NCBI GenBank assembly: GCA_037576215.1
Contig: JBANDB010000013.1
Coordinates: forward strand, 992,001 to 1,056,000
DNA from: Armillaria gallica
Lineage: Eukaryota > Basidiomycota > Agaricomycetes > Agaricales > Physalacriaceae
Direction of reading: 5' to 3'
DNA length: 64,000 bases
The notes under the pieces are model-generated. The model was not told the origin of the DNA. It made no database searches and saw only the letters and a program-made list of their open reading frames with translations. This document shows positions 33,223 to 45,773 of this stretch, piece by piece; position 1 is the stretch's first letter; each line of letters opens with the position of its first letter. The translations under genes and the position numbers were made by a program.

Positions 33223-34570
33223 ATGCTCTCAGAATCGATAACCGTGCCTCCCCACGATGGCTATCCCCTGTCCTTGACTGCTAAAAGATATTGGACGTCC
33301 TCTCCTGCATCCCAGGGTTCGGATGCATTGACGCTGCTATGTCTTCATGGAACGAGCTTTCACAAAGAGACCTGGGAACCTACTTTGGAAAGGATTTTCG
33401 GTCTTGCTTCTTTTGGCGGGCCCGTGCGGATCCGGGAGGCATGGACGCTGGATTGTCCCAATCATGGTGCTTCAGCAGTGCTGAACGAGGCGATGTTGCA
33501 GACACCAGAATTTTATCTAAACTGTGCGTTCATCATGTTCGACGACGACATGCATTGACAATGTTCGATCCAGTCAGCTGCGAGAAATATGCCCAGGCGG
33601 CGCATCGCTTCTTATTATCTAAATCTGTACATGGAATCGACTTTAGAACGCGCAACCTTGTGGGCGTAGGGCATTCACTTGGGGGGGTGGCAATGTATGT
33701 GCCTTTGACCCACTTCAACCGGTATTGACGGTATCTTTCGAATAGGACGATGCTGCAGTATATGTCACCCTCGATTCCTTTCTCGTCGATGATACTTGTC
33801 GAACCGCTGCTGAGTCCAGCAGGTACTCATGATATTAAAAAGTTACGCTCCATTCTTATCAAGGGCGCGTACGAACGTCGGGACGTATGGCCAGACCTCA
33901 CGACGGCCATGGTCTCCCTCAAGAGACGTGATCGGACAAAGAAGTGGGACCCTCGGATTCAGCAGCTGTTTATTGTACGTTAATTTTCGACGTCTACGGC
34001 GTTAAGTCAACATAGAGCTGACGCCTATACCGCCAGCAACATGCCATTCGACCCCATCCGGCTTCTTACTACGCTGAAAATCCTTATAATGGCTTCTCGC
34101 TCGCTTGTACCAGGGATCAAGAAGCAGTACGTCGCACTTGATATCCAAGAGAAAAGTCAAAACACGGTCTCATGAAATATTAGGCCATGTATCGAGATCC
34201 AGAAGGGGCTACCAAGCCTATAGACGACTTGAACAAAGCTTGCGCGAGTCGGCCGGTACATCTAGTGTTGGGTGGTATCCATGATTTCTTGTAAGTCTGG
34301 CGTTATCTTCCGGTCTACCATCCTTGATGATCAATACAGACCGAAACGAGTGCACGAAGCAATAGTTGATCCTAGTTCCGGGCGGCGCTTTACGTCTATC
34401 ACTACGATTCCAGAGTCTGGCCATCTGGTGAGTACCAAATATGAGCGAACAGAATTGCGTAGGTCTGAAAATAACCCAAGGTACCGCAAGAGCAACCCGA
34501 TGAATTGGGGGAAATAATATTTAACGCGCTACTTTCAAACGAAACGCTGCCAGGACGATCGAAGTTGTAA
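33223..34570 (+). CDS. Alpha/beta hydrolase fold protein (LPX1-like)
   Basis: Intracellular alpha/beta hydrolase with no signal peptide; related fungal proteins are often called toxin-biosynthesis or peroxisomal LPX1-like hydrolases. The start ATG 33223 gives MLSESITVPPHDGYPLSL. TLLCLHGTSFHKETWEP supplies the oxyanion-hole HG. DCPNHGAS follows, then the nucleophile elbow VGVGHSLGGVA near 33.67 kb (catalytic Ser). VHLVLGGIHDFL holds the likely acid, and TIPESGHL-VPQEQP the catalytic His. Six introns of about 50 bases connect in phase; the stop is at 34568-34570. The substrate cannot be read from sequence. Its end lies only ~75 bases from the convergent URB1 3' end. Confidence 0.85.
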
Positions 34571-34646
34571 GTTTTGACCTGTAATCTAAACATCGGAGCA
34601 CAAGAATGTACGATACATAATGATACAAATGGAAGGATAGGGAATA

Positions 34647-37600
34647 TTAAATTAGATTTCTAATGACTTCCAATCTAGCCCATTCAGCTACACCACTGTC
34701 ATCCGCTGCATCCATTAGCGCCCGCCATATCAACAACCGGCTGGACAATAGATCCCAAGCCGGTTCTTTGTTTGAGAACGTCATGGATACGCGCCAGAGC
34801 GACTCGACTGTCTGACCCCATTCCCTTATGGGGTCTTCCGACGTGTTGTTGAACAAATGGAGTTTGGTATGAAGCGAAGACAGTGGCGTGGGTGCGCGTC
34901 TGCTTTCCAACGGTTTCCACTCTATCTGCCGTTCCATCTCCTCAAGACAATGCACGGTTCGGTTAAGCAATGAAGCCGAGGTCGGAATCAAAGGACCGGG
35001 TAGCAAAGCGAGGCGTAGCAGCACGCGGGCCACCAACGATAACACAGAAAGCTTGACTAAAGGACGATTTTGAGCACCAATCAAATATGTAGGAGTCAGG
35101 CCTTCTTACCTGACGATGAGCTGTTAAGCAGCAGTGACAGACAACGGCCTATTATCCATCGCCACTGGCCGTTAGTAGCAGTCTCCAACTTCTTTGTGTC
35201 ACTGCAACATATGATGTTCTCGATGATCTTCAACCAAGCGACACTCTCACCCTCGACGAGATTGAGCAATTGCATTTCGATCCAGCAATGAAGCCCCGAC
35301 TTCAAAACAAGGGATGTTGTTGCTTGGGGAATGCAAGTCAAGTTCGCCAGCACCTAAGAAAAGACTGCTGTTTAGCATGATCAGATGCTATTGTTATTCG
35401 GACTAACCTCGAGAATGCCTTTACGCAAAGCAGAGTCATCGGACGCTTGGAAAACACTTGCGAGAAGATCCCACGTATGTCGACGCTTGAAAACCTTCCA
35501 GTCATCTGTGCTGACCAGTCCGTCGGACAAAAGCCTGATCATCCACGCCCTCTCTTGTTTCCAGTTGTCAGAGCTGCTGTATAGCAACACGAATAGCATC
35601 GGAACATCGCTAATGTCGAGCTCCGGTCGTTGCAGTAAGAACCGTGAAGTCAACGGGTATGTGAAATGAGAGGGATAGAAAACACCTCTCAACGCGTGTA
35701 GTAATACTAATGTGGAGTACGTCGGCAAGCGTTTAGGAGATTCCCCGGCTGATGGTTGCGGTATGGCATCTCGGAGTAGACCGAGTATGTAAAGAACGGA
35801 GATCTTCTCTTGCATTTCGACGGTCTATAAACGACGAACGATTAGCTGCTGCGTAACATGATACAAATGATGGCACTGACTTCCAATTGTTTCCACAATG
35901 CTGATATGCAGTATATCGCGAACTCGCGGAGGTGGCCATCTTTTGCCGAAAGAGATCGGATGATAAGGCCGACGACGTTCGTCCGGAAGAACTCAATCCA
36001 AGGGAAAGTACCCTGAGGTGGATCTTCTGCCAAGGTCTGGGCGAACAGAAGGATGACGAAGAGAGGGTCATAGGTAGGTTCTGGGTGCTTGTCTTGGTCA
36101 ACCTGGTCATCAACACACCGCCAATTAGGATAGTAGAGGCAAGTCTGGAGAAGGATCGTTGGATCTAGGCTCTGGATGGCCTCCAAGGCACCGTTCGATG
36201 TCGTCTCATGCGATGCATTCCACTGATTGAACAGAATTCCGATCGAGGTCTTTCGTTGCGCCTCAAAAAGACGGAAGATTGAAAGCAGCTTCCGGTCAGA
36301 TATTGATGCAGTTCCGTGATATACAGCCATTAACGGTACCACATGCGTAATTTGACACGTGTTGGAAGGATGAAGGTGGAACAGAACATGGAGAAGACCG
36401 ATAGTAGCATCTCTCAAAGGTGATGAAGAGGTGCCTGTCACTGCACATATTTTAGCAAAGCGGTGGTGTTGTACGACGTTTTGAAGAACACGATTCACGA
36501 CCAAAGGCTGAGGAAAGGTAAACATTGGCTAGATCTCCTGTTGGTATATCTACGTACCTTGAAGGGAACATGGTCCAGAACTGTAGTCAATAATTCCAGT
36601 GCAGCTGTATTCCACAGTTGGAGCTGTGTCACAGCAGTGAGAAGGGGCTCGACAACGTGTGGCTTTAGAGACACTATGCTGACCACGTCGGCTGTAGGAT
36701 TTTAGTACCTAGGATGGTGGCTGATGCGAATGCTACTCACTTAAATATTTGATGCAGCGCGAAGACATATCGTCGACTGGAATTTCGTCCGTGAAATGCC
36801 GCACAGCCCATTGTACTCCATGCTCCCCAAGTGCATTTGTCAATGCAGACGCTTCACCTCCGATATTGAGGCCAACAAACAACATATCCGGCGTAAGCGA
36901 TTTGACTGATAGCTTACGCAGATCAATCAGGATCTGATCCTCGAGCTGAGAACGGTGGGAAGGAAGCAACCCGAATAGTAGGACGATACATAACGAAGCT
37001 GTATGACGGAGCCTCGGAGGTGAAGATTCATTAGTTGACCATTTGAACATTCGCTGGCCATGCTGGACCCATGGCTCAGCTTCAGCTGCGGAAATGGCTA
37101 CGCCACGACATCTGGCAACGTCCAAATAAGAATATAGGACAGAAACCAATCCAAGAGGATCTCTCTCTAAGCATTGATTGGTTTTCAGCCATGATGAAAA
37201 CGCCCCATGAAGACATGGGCGTTTATATATTAGAGAGCGGAGAATCTCTGCCGTTGCTGAGGTCCAATGATCCTGTTGCAGAAGTGCGACAAGCTGGAGC
37301 TCCGTAGGTAGAGGTTCCAGTCGATGGCTCCAACGCGCTATTGAGCGGTCAAGGCGGGTCCTGGCATCTTCGGCATTTTGTATAGGATGGAGTAGTCCTT
37401 CAGCGTGCAGTGGCAAGGAAGAGCGCAGTGCTATCGCAAGGAGTTCCTCGAGAATTACGGAACCGGAGAGGTGTGAGCGAAGATCGATCAACTGCATCGT
37501 CCTTGCACGCAGTAGGTACTCTGCTTGAGCGTCTCGCATCGCAAAGTCCCGCACTGTGCCGATAACAGTGTCCAGCAGACCAATAATAGAAGTTTTTTGC

Positions 37601-40600
37601 GGTCCTTCGCCAGGCCTTGGCTCAACGAGTCTAACAGATCAAGCAAGCTATCCAAGGGAAGATACACCACCCATATCGATGCTGATTCGAGCTGCCCACT
37701 GTCAGCGTTTCGAAAGAATGTTGCACGAACAAGACTTACTGAGGCGCTCGCGTCACTGTCCAATCCGACGCGTACCTCGTTTAGCCAATAAAAGGCTATA
37801 TCCGAGGCAAAACCTCTTTCAATTGACGAGCTGACATTCAAAGTGTCTCTCGCCAATGCACCTAGAGCTAAAGTGTCAAAAAGGGAGCATCAGTACATGC
37901 AGCCATCGACCTCATATTCAGTTGCCCTACCTTCTCTAACTTGTTCAGGTAAAGTCGAAGACGTGCACAGTTTTTGAATGGACTCTAGAGCGAATACAAA
38001 TCCTTTCAGTGCGGTGTAATCGGCGTCGGGTAACATGGAAGCCGAGCGGGCAATCAAAGAGTTCAAAAGCTGCAGCAATCCACGCAGCAAGCCTGCTTTC
38101 TCAGCGGCGACAGTAAGGGCATGGTTGATTTGGCAAATCGCCCTCTTCAGATCCGAAAGCGACGGAGAGTGTGCAAATACTGCGTTCATGAGGATCTCCC
38201 GTCCTTCTTCGTCTTGGATGAGTTCCTCGTCAGCAGAAACAAACAGCCGGTCGAACTTGGCACTGGCGGGTTGTCAATCGGGTTTGTGGACAGTGAAATT
38301 CGTATACTCACTATGGCAATAGTTCCTTCGACACTAGTTCGGCGCCGTTCCAGAGTAGGCGATGCGCAGGGTTCGCAGCTTGCGACAGTGCCTCCAGAGC
38401 CGGTGGGAAGAATCGATGAACGATCGTCACTAAGCGTTCCATGTCAACTGGCCGTAGCTGCTGTTCCAGCAGTCGAAGCCAGTCGACCAACTCGTAAGCT
38501 GCGACGATTCGCGCAGACTCGATTGGAGCTATAGTTTAGAGTCAGTTATTGGTTGTGCAGGAAGAAAAAACAAAAACATACATATCGGCAATCTCTCAAC
38601 GGCACGAAGAAAGCTCTTCACATCTTGACCAATGCTGGTGGGTGTGGGGGACTTGGGAATTCTAAGATGACCCAAACAGTATTTGAGAATCTCCACTTCT
38701 CTACGAATGGCGGTAGTGACAATCGGATATTCGGGGAATAGCTTTTGGGGCTCGAGTATGCCGTCGATCTTGTCCGTGAAGGAAAGCAGCGCCTTCCCTC
38801 GGGAGAAGCTGTTGTGAAGCTGAAAGACGAGGCTCCTGACGAACGTCGCGAGCGCAAGTACGTCTGAAGCGGATAGCAGCTTAGCAGTAATTTTAGCCGA
38901 AAGCTGCTCGCTTAGTGTAATAAGTAGCGGACTTGGCAGTTGAGATTCGGGATGGTCTTCTGTGGGCTCCAGAGCCTGCATCTCCTCGATGTAACGATAT
39001 GGCGTCTTAACACATCTCTGTATGCAATCATCAAGGAAAGCAAGAACACTTTGTGGTTCATCGGTGAGCTTGGCACCATCTGGCGATTCGCCTCCAGAGG
39101 AAGGCCGGCGTCCCGTGGGCAAAGAAATCAACCACAGATGTACCTCATCCGGATTATGTTGAAACATGATACTGTTGCTCAACAGATGCACCAAAAGATG
39201 TACAAGTGTCGAATGTATCGCAGGGACATTGGAGAACGTAAGTGCTTGCAGAAGAATGTGCAGGTAAGAAGATTTTGATGAGCCTGTTCATTGGTACTTC
39301 AGTAAAGAAATGTAAAGGTCACGAATTGATGAAAGACTCACCAGGTTTAGAAGTCCATGAAAACTGATCGCTGGACTGAAGAAGTCTCAGAACGTGTAAT
39401 TGCCTAACAAGATGCAGTCTCCGCGCCGCTGGCGACAGTTTCTCATTGTTCCCTTCTCCTTCGACTATTTCCGCGCTCGAGAAGTTGATTAACATTTTTC
39501 CAATGTCAAAACGGGCTTCCAAGACTGAACTCGGTAAACAGTCATGATAAAGCCACAGTAACCGCTGGGCACTCTCCGCTAATAGAGCGTCTTGGGTTTG
39601 GCGTTGAGACTCGGTAAGCTGGGAAGCTAGTTGCCCAGTCGTCCGTTGCGAGTAACCAACAATGACCTGAAATTCGGGCACCCGCTTACGAGCCTCTTTC
39701 TCCAGTTCGCGACATCGTTTGGACCACTGTCCACCGGATTCCCCTTCCTCCAGTGCATCCGCAATCATCCGGAAATGCTTCGTGACATCGCGATACTTCG
39801 TGAGGCATTTCGAGAGCGCGAGGGCAGTGCAGTGTTGAACCAAACTACGACTAGCCTGTTGCAGTCCTTTAGTGAAATGGACCTTGGTGTTAACTGAAGG
39901 AAAGATGTTTTCGAGGATGATAGACAGGGGAGGGGGTGATGGTTGATAGAGAACCCCGGCGGTGTTTTCTGGAAGAATGAAGCAAGAAACTGGAATCGGG
40001 AGGGATATAATAGACCCAAATAATGCTATGTTTGTAATCCACCGTGATGATAGCCGGGGTTCCAACGTTAAACTTGCCGCAGACCAATACCTAAAGATCA
40101 GGCAGTCAGTCAATATCACGTATCAGCGTGCATTACTTACCCCGCCACTAGCTCAGGACAAGACGCCATTATTTTCAAACTGAGCTCCTGCTGTCGCATG
40201 TCTTCGTTGGCCTTGAGTGATCTCAAGACGTTCGCCAACATCTTGTTGTACAGTTTTCCTCCTCGACCTTTAGGGACTTCTCCGTCGTCTTGTGCGTCTT
40301 CGACGTCACGAGGGTACCATCCATTGTCCTTGAAACAAATTCCCGTGCCGGGTCGCGTACATATTGCTAAAAGAAAATGGTGCACAATATTCGCAGGGAC
40401 ATGGTCCGGATCATCGTCCTCGGAATCTACGCGATCATACACTTTCGCTAGCTTTTATGAGCATTAGTTTCTGATGAAAAATTCCGGTGAAATGAACTTA
40501 CTTGTGCTATGGTAGTCTCGTTGAACACCCCAATCTTAAGTGTTCGCTTCAGTTTGGGTTCAGACCATATCCCAGTCCAAGAAACCTCCAAAACCCTACG

Positions 40601-41538
40601 GATGACGGAATAGTGGTCCTGAGATAGGCCTTTGAACATAGAAACAAAGGCGTCACGATGGTGCTCCACAAACACGGCCTTGACTGGCGCAGGAGTGTCG
40701 GCGTCCACGAATGATAACAGGAAAAGAATGTACAATGTCCGGATATCTTGTCGCGTCGATTTAGAAATGGAGTTCAAGGCGTCGCCAAAACTCACCAGGC
40801 TTGGCCAGCGGGTCAACGAACTCGTTTGCTTTGGATTTTCGTCTTAGGTTCATTAACTTTGGTAGACTCTATGACAAGTTAGTTTTTAAAAATGCACCCG
40901 CAAAAATTACTTCATACCTTGATCTCCCAAGCAAAAGCCTCTAGTACGCCCTTCCGTTCACGACCCCGAGCAAAACCAGACAAGCTGTTATACAACTTCA
41001 AGGTAGAGAGAATCGGGTCATTGCTGGATCCGCTGATATAAGAATTGAGTTTTCGCGTCCACTGAGGTAAGAGCAGTTTCTTGACAATTGGATGTCCTAA
41101 CGACTGATATGTGTAGTGGCTTGAAAGTAGCGACAGGGTCACAGAAAGAACAGAGAGCAGCAAGGATACTAGTACTGTCTGTCGCTACAAAACTAATTGA
41201 GCATACTCCGAAGACTGTTCAACAAAGACTCACCTGTTCCGCTCCCGCCCAGAGAGTGAAAATATCATCAGCACCAGGCGATCCATTCAACCACTGTTGG
41301 ACAAGGACCAGACGACTGTCTTGTGGAGATATCGTTTCATCCGGCTTGGCCGTAAATTGGTTCCGTATGGACGTAAGTCCTGCAGAAAACGTTGTATAAT
41401 GTACAGAGAAAAAATGAAGATCGTACCTCGAGTTAAAGTATCGACATCCTGTGACCGTAGCAGCGCCCTAATTTCTTCTCCTGAAGATATTTTTTGAACC
41501 GAGCTGTCTACTTTGACGCGCTTCGAGGGTCGATTCAT
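34647..41538 (-). CDS. URB1: Nucleolar pre-ribosomal-associated protein Urb1/Npa1
   Basis: Large nucleolar helical-repeat scaffold required for early 60S pre-ribosome assembly. The start ATG 41538 (MNRPSKRVKVDSSVQ) gives a basic N-terminus. The conserved N-terminal Npa1 block contains LKLYNSLSGFARGRERKGVL, LYILFLLSFVDADTPAPVKAV, VPANIVHHFLLAICTRPGTG with KDNGWYPRD, and LYNKMLANVLRSLKANED. The remaining ~1400 residues are Leu-rich helices. The C-terminal exon has the SVLSLVARVLLRLALLPGPL signature of the Urb1 C-terminus and stops at 34647. There are about 13 exons with short introns. Gene length (6.9 kb) and protein size near 1.9-2.0 thousand residues fit the family. It is divergent from the hotdog thioesterase gene across 160 bases. 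Confidence 0.92.
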
Positions 41539-41698
41539 TCGAAAAATTTTAAAAAAAATTCCACCGAAAGTCGTGGTGGTGAATGCCTAAAATGGAATTG
41601 GCAATTTCATGTCACCAAATAGGAATTTGAAATGACCTCGGTAATGACCGGGCCGACGCGAACAAGGGAACTTCAACACGCACCTCCATTTCAACAAA

Positions 41699-42657
41699 AT
41701 GCTACGCGCATTCCGTTCAGCTGCGAGAACCAAGGGGTCCGTTTATCCCTCCCAAATATATCTACAGACTCAAAGGCGTACAATTGCTAATGTTCGTTCT
41801 TTCTCACCGCTATCTCCCGATTCCGATGTAAACTTATTGTCCGTTTGGATCAGCTAGGCCCCAGCGATACTCTTGGTATTCATTCTCGGAGAGCTTCAGC
41901 AAATTTGGCTGATTGAGTTTCTTTTCTTCCATCAGAGCAGTATCAGGAAGCCAAGGCAGACGCGCACAAAGCACTCACCCGGGCGGGCTACGACCCTAGG
42001 TACTTTTGGGAACAGCCAATTGTGTGGGGCGACCAAGATACGTTCCAGTAAGTTACAGCAATGCACGGTAGGATTGATCTCGGCTAATTATTCCATGCAG
42101 ACATGTGAATAATGTCCGTTATGGTGAGCTTGGTCGCAGTCAGCTTGGTTCCTGACTGATACCGGCAACGCCTATCAGTCCGATTCTTCGAATCGGTACG
42201 CATATCTGTATTGCTCTGCATTGTCTTAAATTCAAAGACGAAACCAGAGCCGTATCCACTGGATGAGGCATCTTGGTCATCAACTCGGTGGGCCGTCTGC
42301 CGCTGACTCTCTCATTCGGGGGGAAGGCGTATCTCTCATTCTCAAATCGATTGACGTGCGATTCAGACGACCTGTTACTTACCCCGATACCGTGAGATTG
42401 TTTTTTTTAATTTCTTCCCGTACCGAGCTCAATACCAACGAACGCAGCTCCTGATAGCGCACCGACCTGTTCAGCCAGGTGATGGGCAAAGACCGGACCC
42501 ATCGGCTTTGAACTTAGAGGCTTCGGCGTATTCCCTTAATCAACGTGCGATAGTAACACTTGCTAAGGAGGTCGTGGTTTGGTATGATTACGACACACTA
42601 AAGAAATGTATTCCGGAAGATAGGTATCTCCAAGCAGTCTGGCATAGCTCCAGTTAG
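41699..42657 (+). CDS. Hotdog-fold thioesterase (4HBT type), probably mitochondrial
   Basis: Predicted acyl-CoA thioesterase/dehydratase-isomerase fold. The N-terminus MLRAFRSAARTKGSVYPSQI is rich in Arg and Ser and lacks acids, as a mitochondrial presequence would. The core is WEQPIVWGDQDTFQHVNNVR then Y-RFFES, the 4HBT active-site block with its Asp and HVNN turn. SIDVRFRRPVTYPDT supplies the central strand and VTLAKEVVVWYDYD the last strands. The stop is at 42655-42657. There are about five short introns; the TCG-AAC junction near 42.2 kb is not exact. It shares a 160-base bidirectional promoter with URB1. The substrate is unknown. Confidence 0.8.
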
Positions 42658-42970
42658 AAATGCATTGTCCTCGACGATTTTTGTTGCCATTGTTCTTCCC
42701 ATCGAATGAATTGTAAAGCAGTACTAGCCCAGTGTTCAAAGCGCACTGTTTGTTTTTTGCTCTGAACTCCGGTAATTGCTTTTGAATTGCAGTTGAACTT
42801 GTTCGATGAGTATCTTTGTTCGCATCGTTTAAGGTCAACAACTACATGCTGTTGCTAAGTTTATCTGCTGAAGAGTATTCTTACAACTAGCCGGCGTATC
42901 GGGCCGGACTGATCATTACGAGATCAAGGCTGAGAGTCTAATCGTAAACTGCCACGACCATTACACGACC
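42658..42970. other. Short intergenic stretch before the GH85 gene
   Basis: About 310 bases between tandem plus-strand genes. The part just upstream of ATG 42971 stays open in frame (YEIKAESLIVNCHDHYTT), so a GH85 start upstream via another exon is possible. No other feature is visible. Confidence 0.4.
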
Positions 42971-45534
42971 ATGCCAATTAGAGGATCTGTGGTCCTGGGT
43001 AATTCTCCGGGGCATTCGACCCAGTACTTCAAATCACTCGAAGAACTCGATGCATGGACGGACAATCCTACAAAGAAACTGACATCTCCCTTGAAATATT
43101 ATCCACGCAAGCCAAGCGCCGAATCAAGCCCTAAGGGAAAACTTCTGGTGAAGCCTCAGCCAGTCTAAGTGGACCGTAGCTCATTCTTCCATAAGGTATG
43201 CCACGATTACAAGGTACGCACCCGTACTTATTTTTGGAGACGCGAACAAAATTGAACTTACCCACAGGGAGGATACACTGAGAGCCCGTTCGATCTTTCG
43301 TACACTTTCAATTATTGGTCGGCTTGTGATAGCTTCATCTAGTAAGTACCTTCCAATGACACGAAGTCGCGTCTTGTAAGCGACAAACAGTTTTTCACAT
43401 CACTGCGTCACCATTCCCCCACATGGTTGGATAACCGCTGCCCACCGACAAGGAGTGAAAATGCTAGGCACCCTGTAGGTATCCTCCTTTTCTGGACCTG
43501 TTACGAAATGACAAGCTTTTCTTAGTATCTTCGAAGGAGGCGCAGAACCAGATTGTCTTCGTCTCCTCGTAGGAAAGCTCCCAAAATCAAGCACGGGTCC
43601 TGCGGTTCACCTCCCAAGCCCATCTTCTATCCCAGTGTCGCCCCACTATGCACGGGTTCTTGCGGAACTTGCAGAAGAAAGAGGGTTCGATGGGTACCTG
43701 CTCAATTTTGAGTGTCCTTTGCAAGGCAGCTTTGAACAAACGAGAGCGCTTGCCACGTGGATCACGATATTGCAATCCGAAATGCGCAATATAGTAGGAC
43801 TTCATGCGGAAGTTGTTTGGTTTGCAGTCCTTCTACTTCGATTGTGTACATCTCACTCACATCTTTCTATGAAGGTACGACAGTGTCATTGTATCGGGAA
43901 AGCTTGCTTGGCAGGACAGACTCAATAGCCTGAACCTGCCCTTCTTTTTGTCCTCGCAATCTTTCTTTAGCAACTACACAGTATGTCTTGAGATAGCTCT
44001 TTATTGATTTTTCTCATTCGCTGTAGTGGCGGAATGATTATCCCGATCTTACGGCGCAGTACTTTCTCAGCTTAGATCCGGCTCTCACAGAGAATCAGGC
44101 GCATTTCGCAAGCAAGTCCCTCCAGGATATCTATATGGGTAATCAATTTTCTATTGAGCACTGCACCCCTCATTGAACAGTTTCATCTACGTAGGTGTCG
44201 ACGTTTGGGGTCGAGGCAGTCACGGTGGTGGAGGCTTTGGCTCCTACAAAGCCATCACCCACATATCTCCAGATTCCCTTGGACTGAGTGTCGCCCTCTT
44301 CGGCCAAGCTTGGACTTGGGAATCCGAACAAGACAAACCTGGTTGGACCTGGCAGCAGTGGTGGGATTACGAGCGTACGCTCTGGGTTGGAGCAAAGAAC
44401 AACGATGAGGTGCCAGTGCCTCAAGTTTCTAAGCGTAAGGGCGAGCCTGACTGCACCCACGGCTCTTTCCTCCCAATCGCATCGTTCTTCAACCATCATG
44501 CGCCCCCCGATCCTGTGCACCTCGCTTTCCATACAACGTTCTCTCCCGGTGTAGGCCACGGGTGGTGGGTTAACGGAGTCAAAGTTTTCGAGAGCGAGAA
44601 AGGGTGGACCGACGTTGATAAACAGACGAGTGTTGGGGACCTTGTATGGCCTCGGCCTGTAATTTCTTGGGAGGGCGAAGACGAGGAAGTGTTTGATGGG
44701 AAGATAGAGGCAGAGCCTTCTATTTGCATGAACGATGCTTGGAACGGTGGGAGCTCCCTTCAGCTGTCGCTCACGGACCAGGGGAACGCCTCGGTGTACC
44801 GCTGCATATGGATACCAGTACAATCACTGGCGCTTTCCGCGCAGACTACCTACGAAGCTACCGCTGTCTACAAGCTTGACGCCGCCACCGACCTTGATGT
44901 CAGCCTCTCCGTCAAGTCTAGCACGGAAGGTAGCGTTACCATCACACCCCTTACAGGAAACGACACCACTGTTGCACAGGGGTGGGTGAAGCTTTCCATA
45001 CAATTCTCCGTTCCATCTTCTTTATCGTCCGCATCCATTGGCTTAGTTATAGCCATTGTCACGGAGGATCCATCCGAGTCGCTCGCTGTTTCACTCCTCT
45101 TAGGTCAACTAAATGTGTTCCGGGCACCCTCGCCCTCTCCTTCACCCTCTCCAATGATACTCTGGGCAGATTACTCTTCACAGGGGGCGCTCACCTGGGA
45201 AGTCGCTGCGTCTCTACCGGCTGCCGTCCAACGACCGCTTACCTCCCCCGAAGATCCTGTCCCGTTATGGGACATACAACCATATAAGGTCCCGTCCTTC
45301 CTGTACTACAATGTATACGCTAGTCCGTTTTCATCGCCGACGTATGCTGGGGGACCGGAAGATGCGACGTGGATTGGCACCTCTGGATACTCAGGTGATG
45401 CTAAGATGTTCGCTGTGGAGAGTCCTGTCAAGACAAGGACCAGGTTTTATATTCAGGGTGTAACTGAGCATGGAGAGGTGCTGCCTTGGGAAAGATGCGT
45501 CTTTGTAGACAGTCCAGTTAACCAGGGGAAGTAG
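42971..45534 (+). CDS. Cytosolic endo-beta-N-acetylglucosaminidase, glycoside hydrolase family 85
   Basis: Cleaves the chitobiose core of N-glycans; cytosolic ENGase acts on glycans freed during ER-associated degradation. No signal peptide follows ATG 42971. FKSLEELDAWTDN opens the domain. After a short exon VCHDYK come GGYTESPFDLSYTFNYWSAC, TIPPHGWITAAHRQGVKMLG, IFEGGAEPDC, and the catalytic strand GFDGYLLNFECPL, where the Asn-x-Glu pair supports substrate-assisted catalysis. LAWQDRLNSLN, DVWGRGSHGGGGFGSYKA and ALFGQAWTWESEQD follow. The second half is the beta-sandwich region of GH85 proteins, ending at TAG 45532-45534. Introns are concentrated in the first half and one exon spans 44173-45534. 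It is convergent with the HRP1-like gene. Confidence 0.93.
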
Positions 45535-45773
45535 GACTAGTCGTGTTTTTTGTAAATGGATTTTTGTTGTGTAAAATATACACGCAGATCCAGTAGAACT
45601 CTGTTGACTACATCCGTGTAAAATCTACTCATGGGGGCGATGAAAATGAGGAAGGTTCATTTTAATTGTACAAAGTACGGTAGACGAAAAAGATAAGTAA
45701 AAAAGAACTATACACATCGTCCGGAAAGCAAGACCACCGACGGATGGTTCAAAGTTTTTGGCAGTGACCCCGT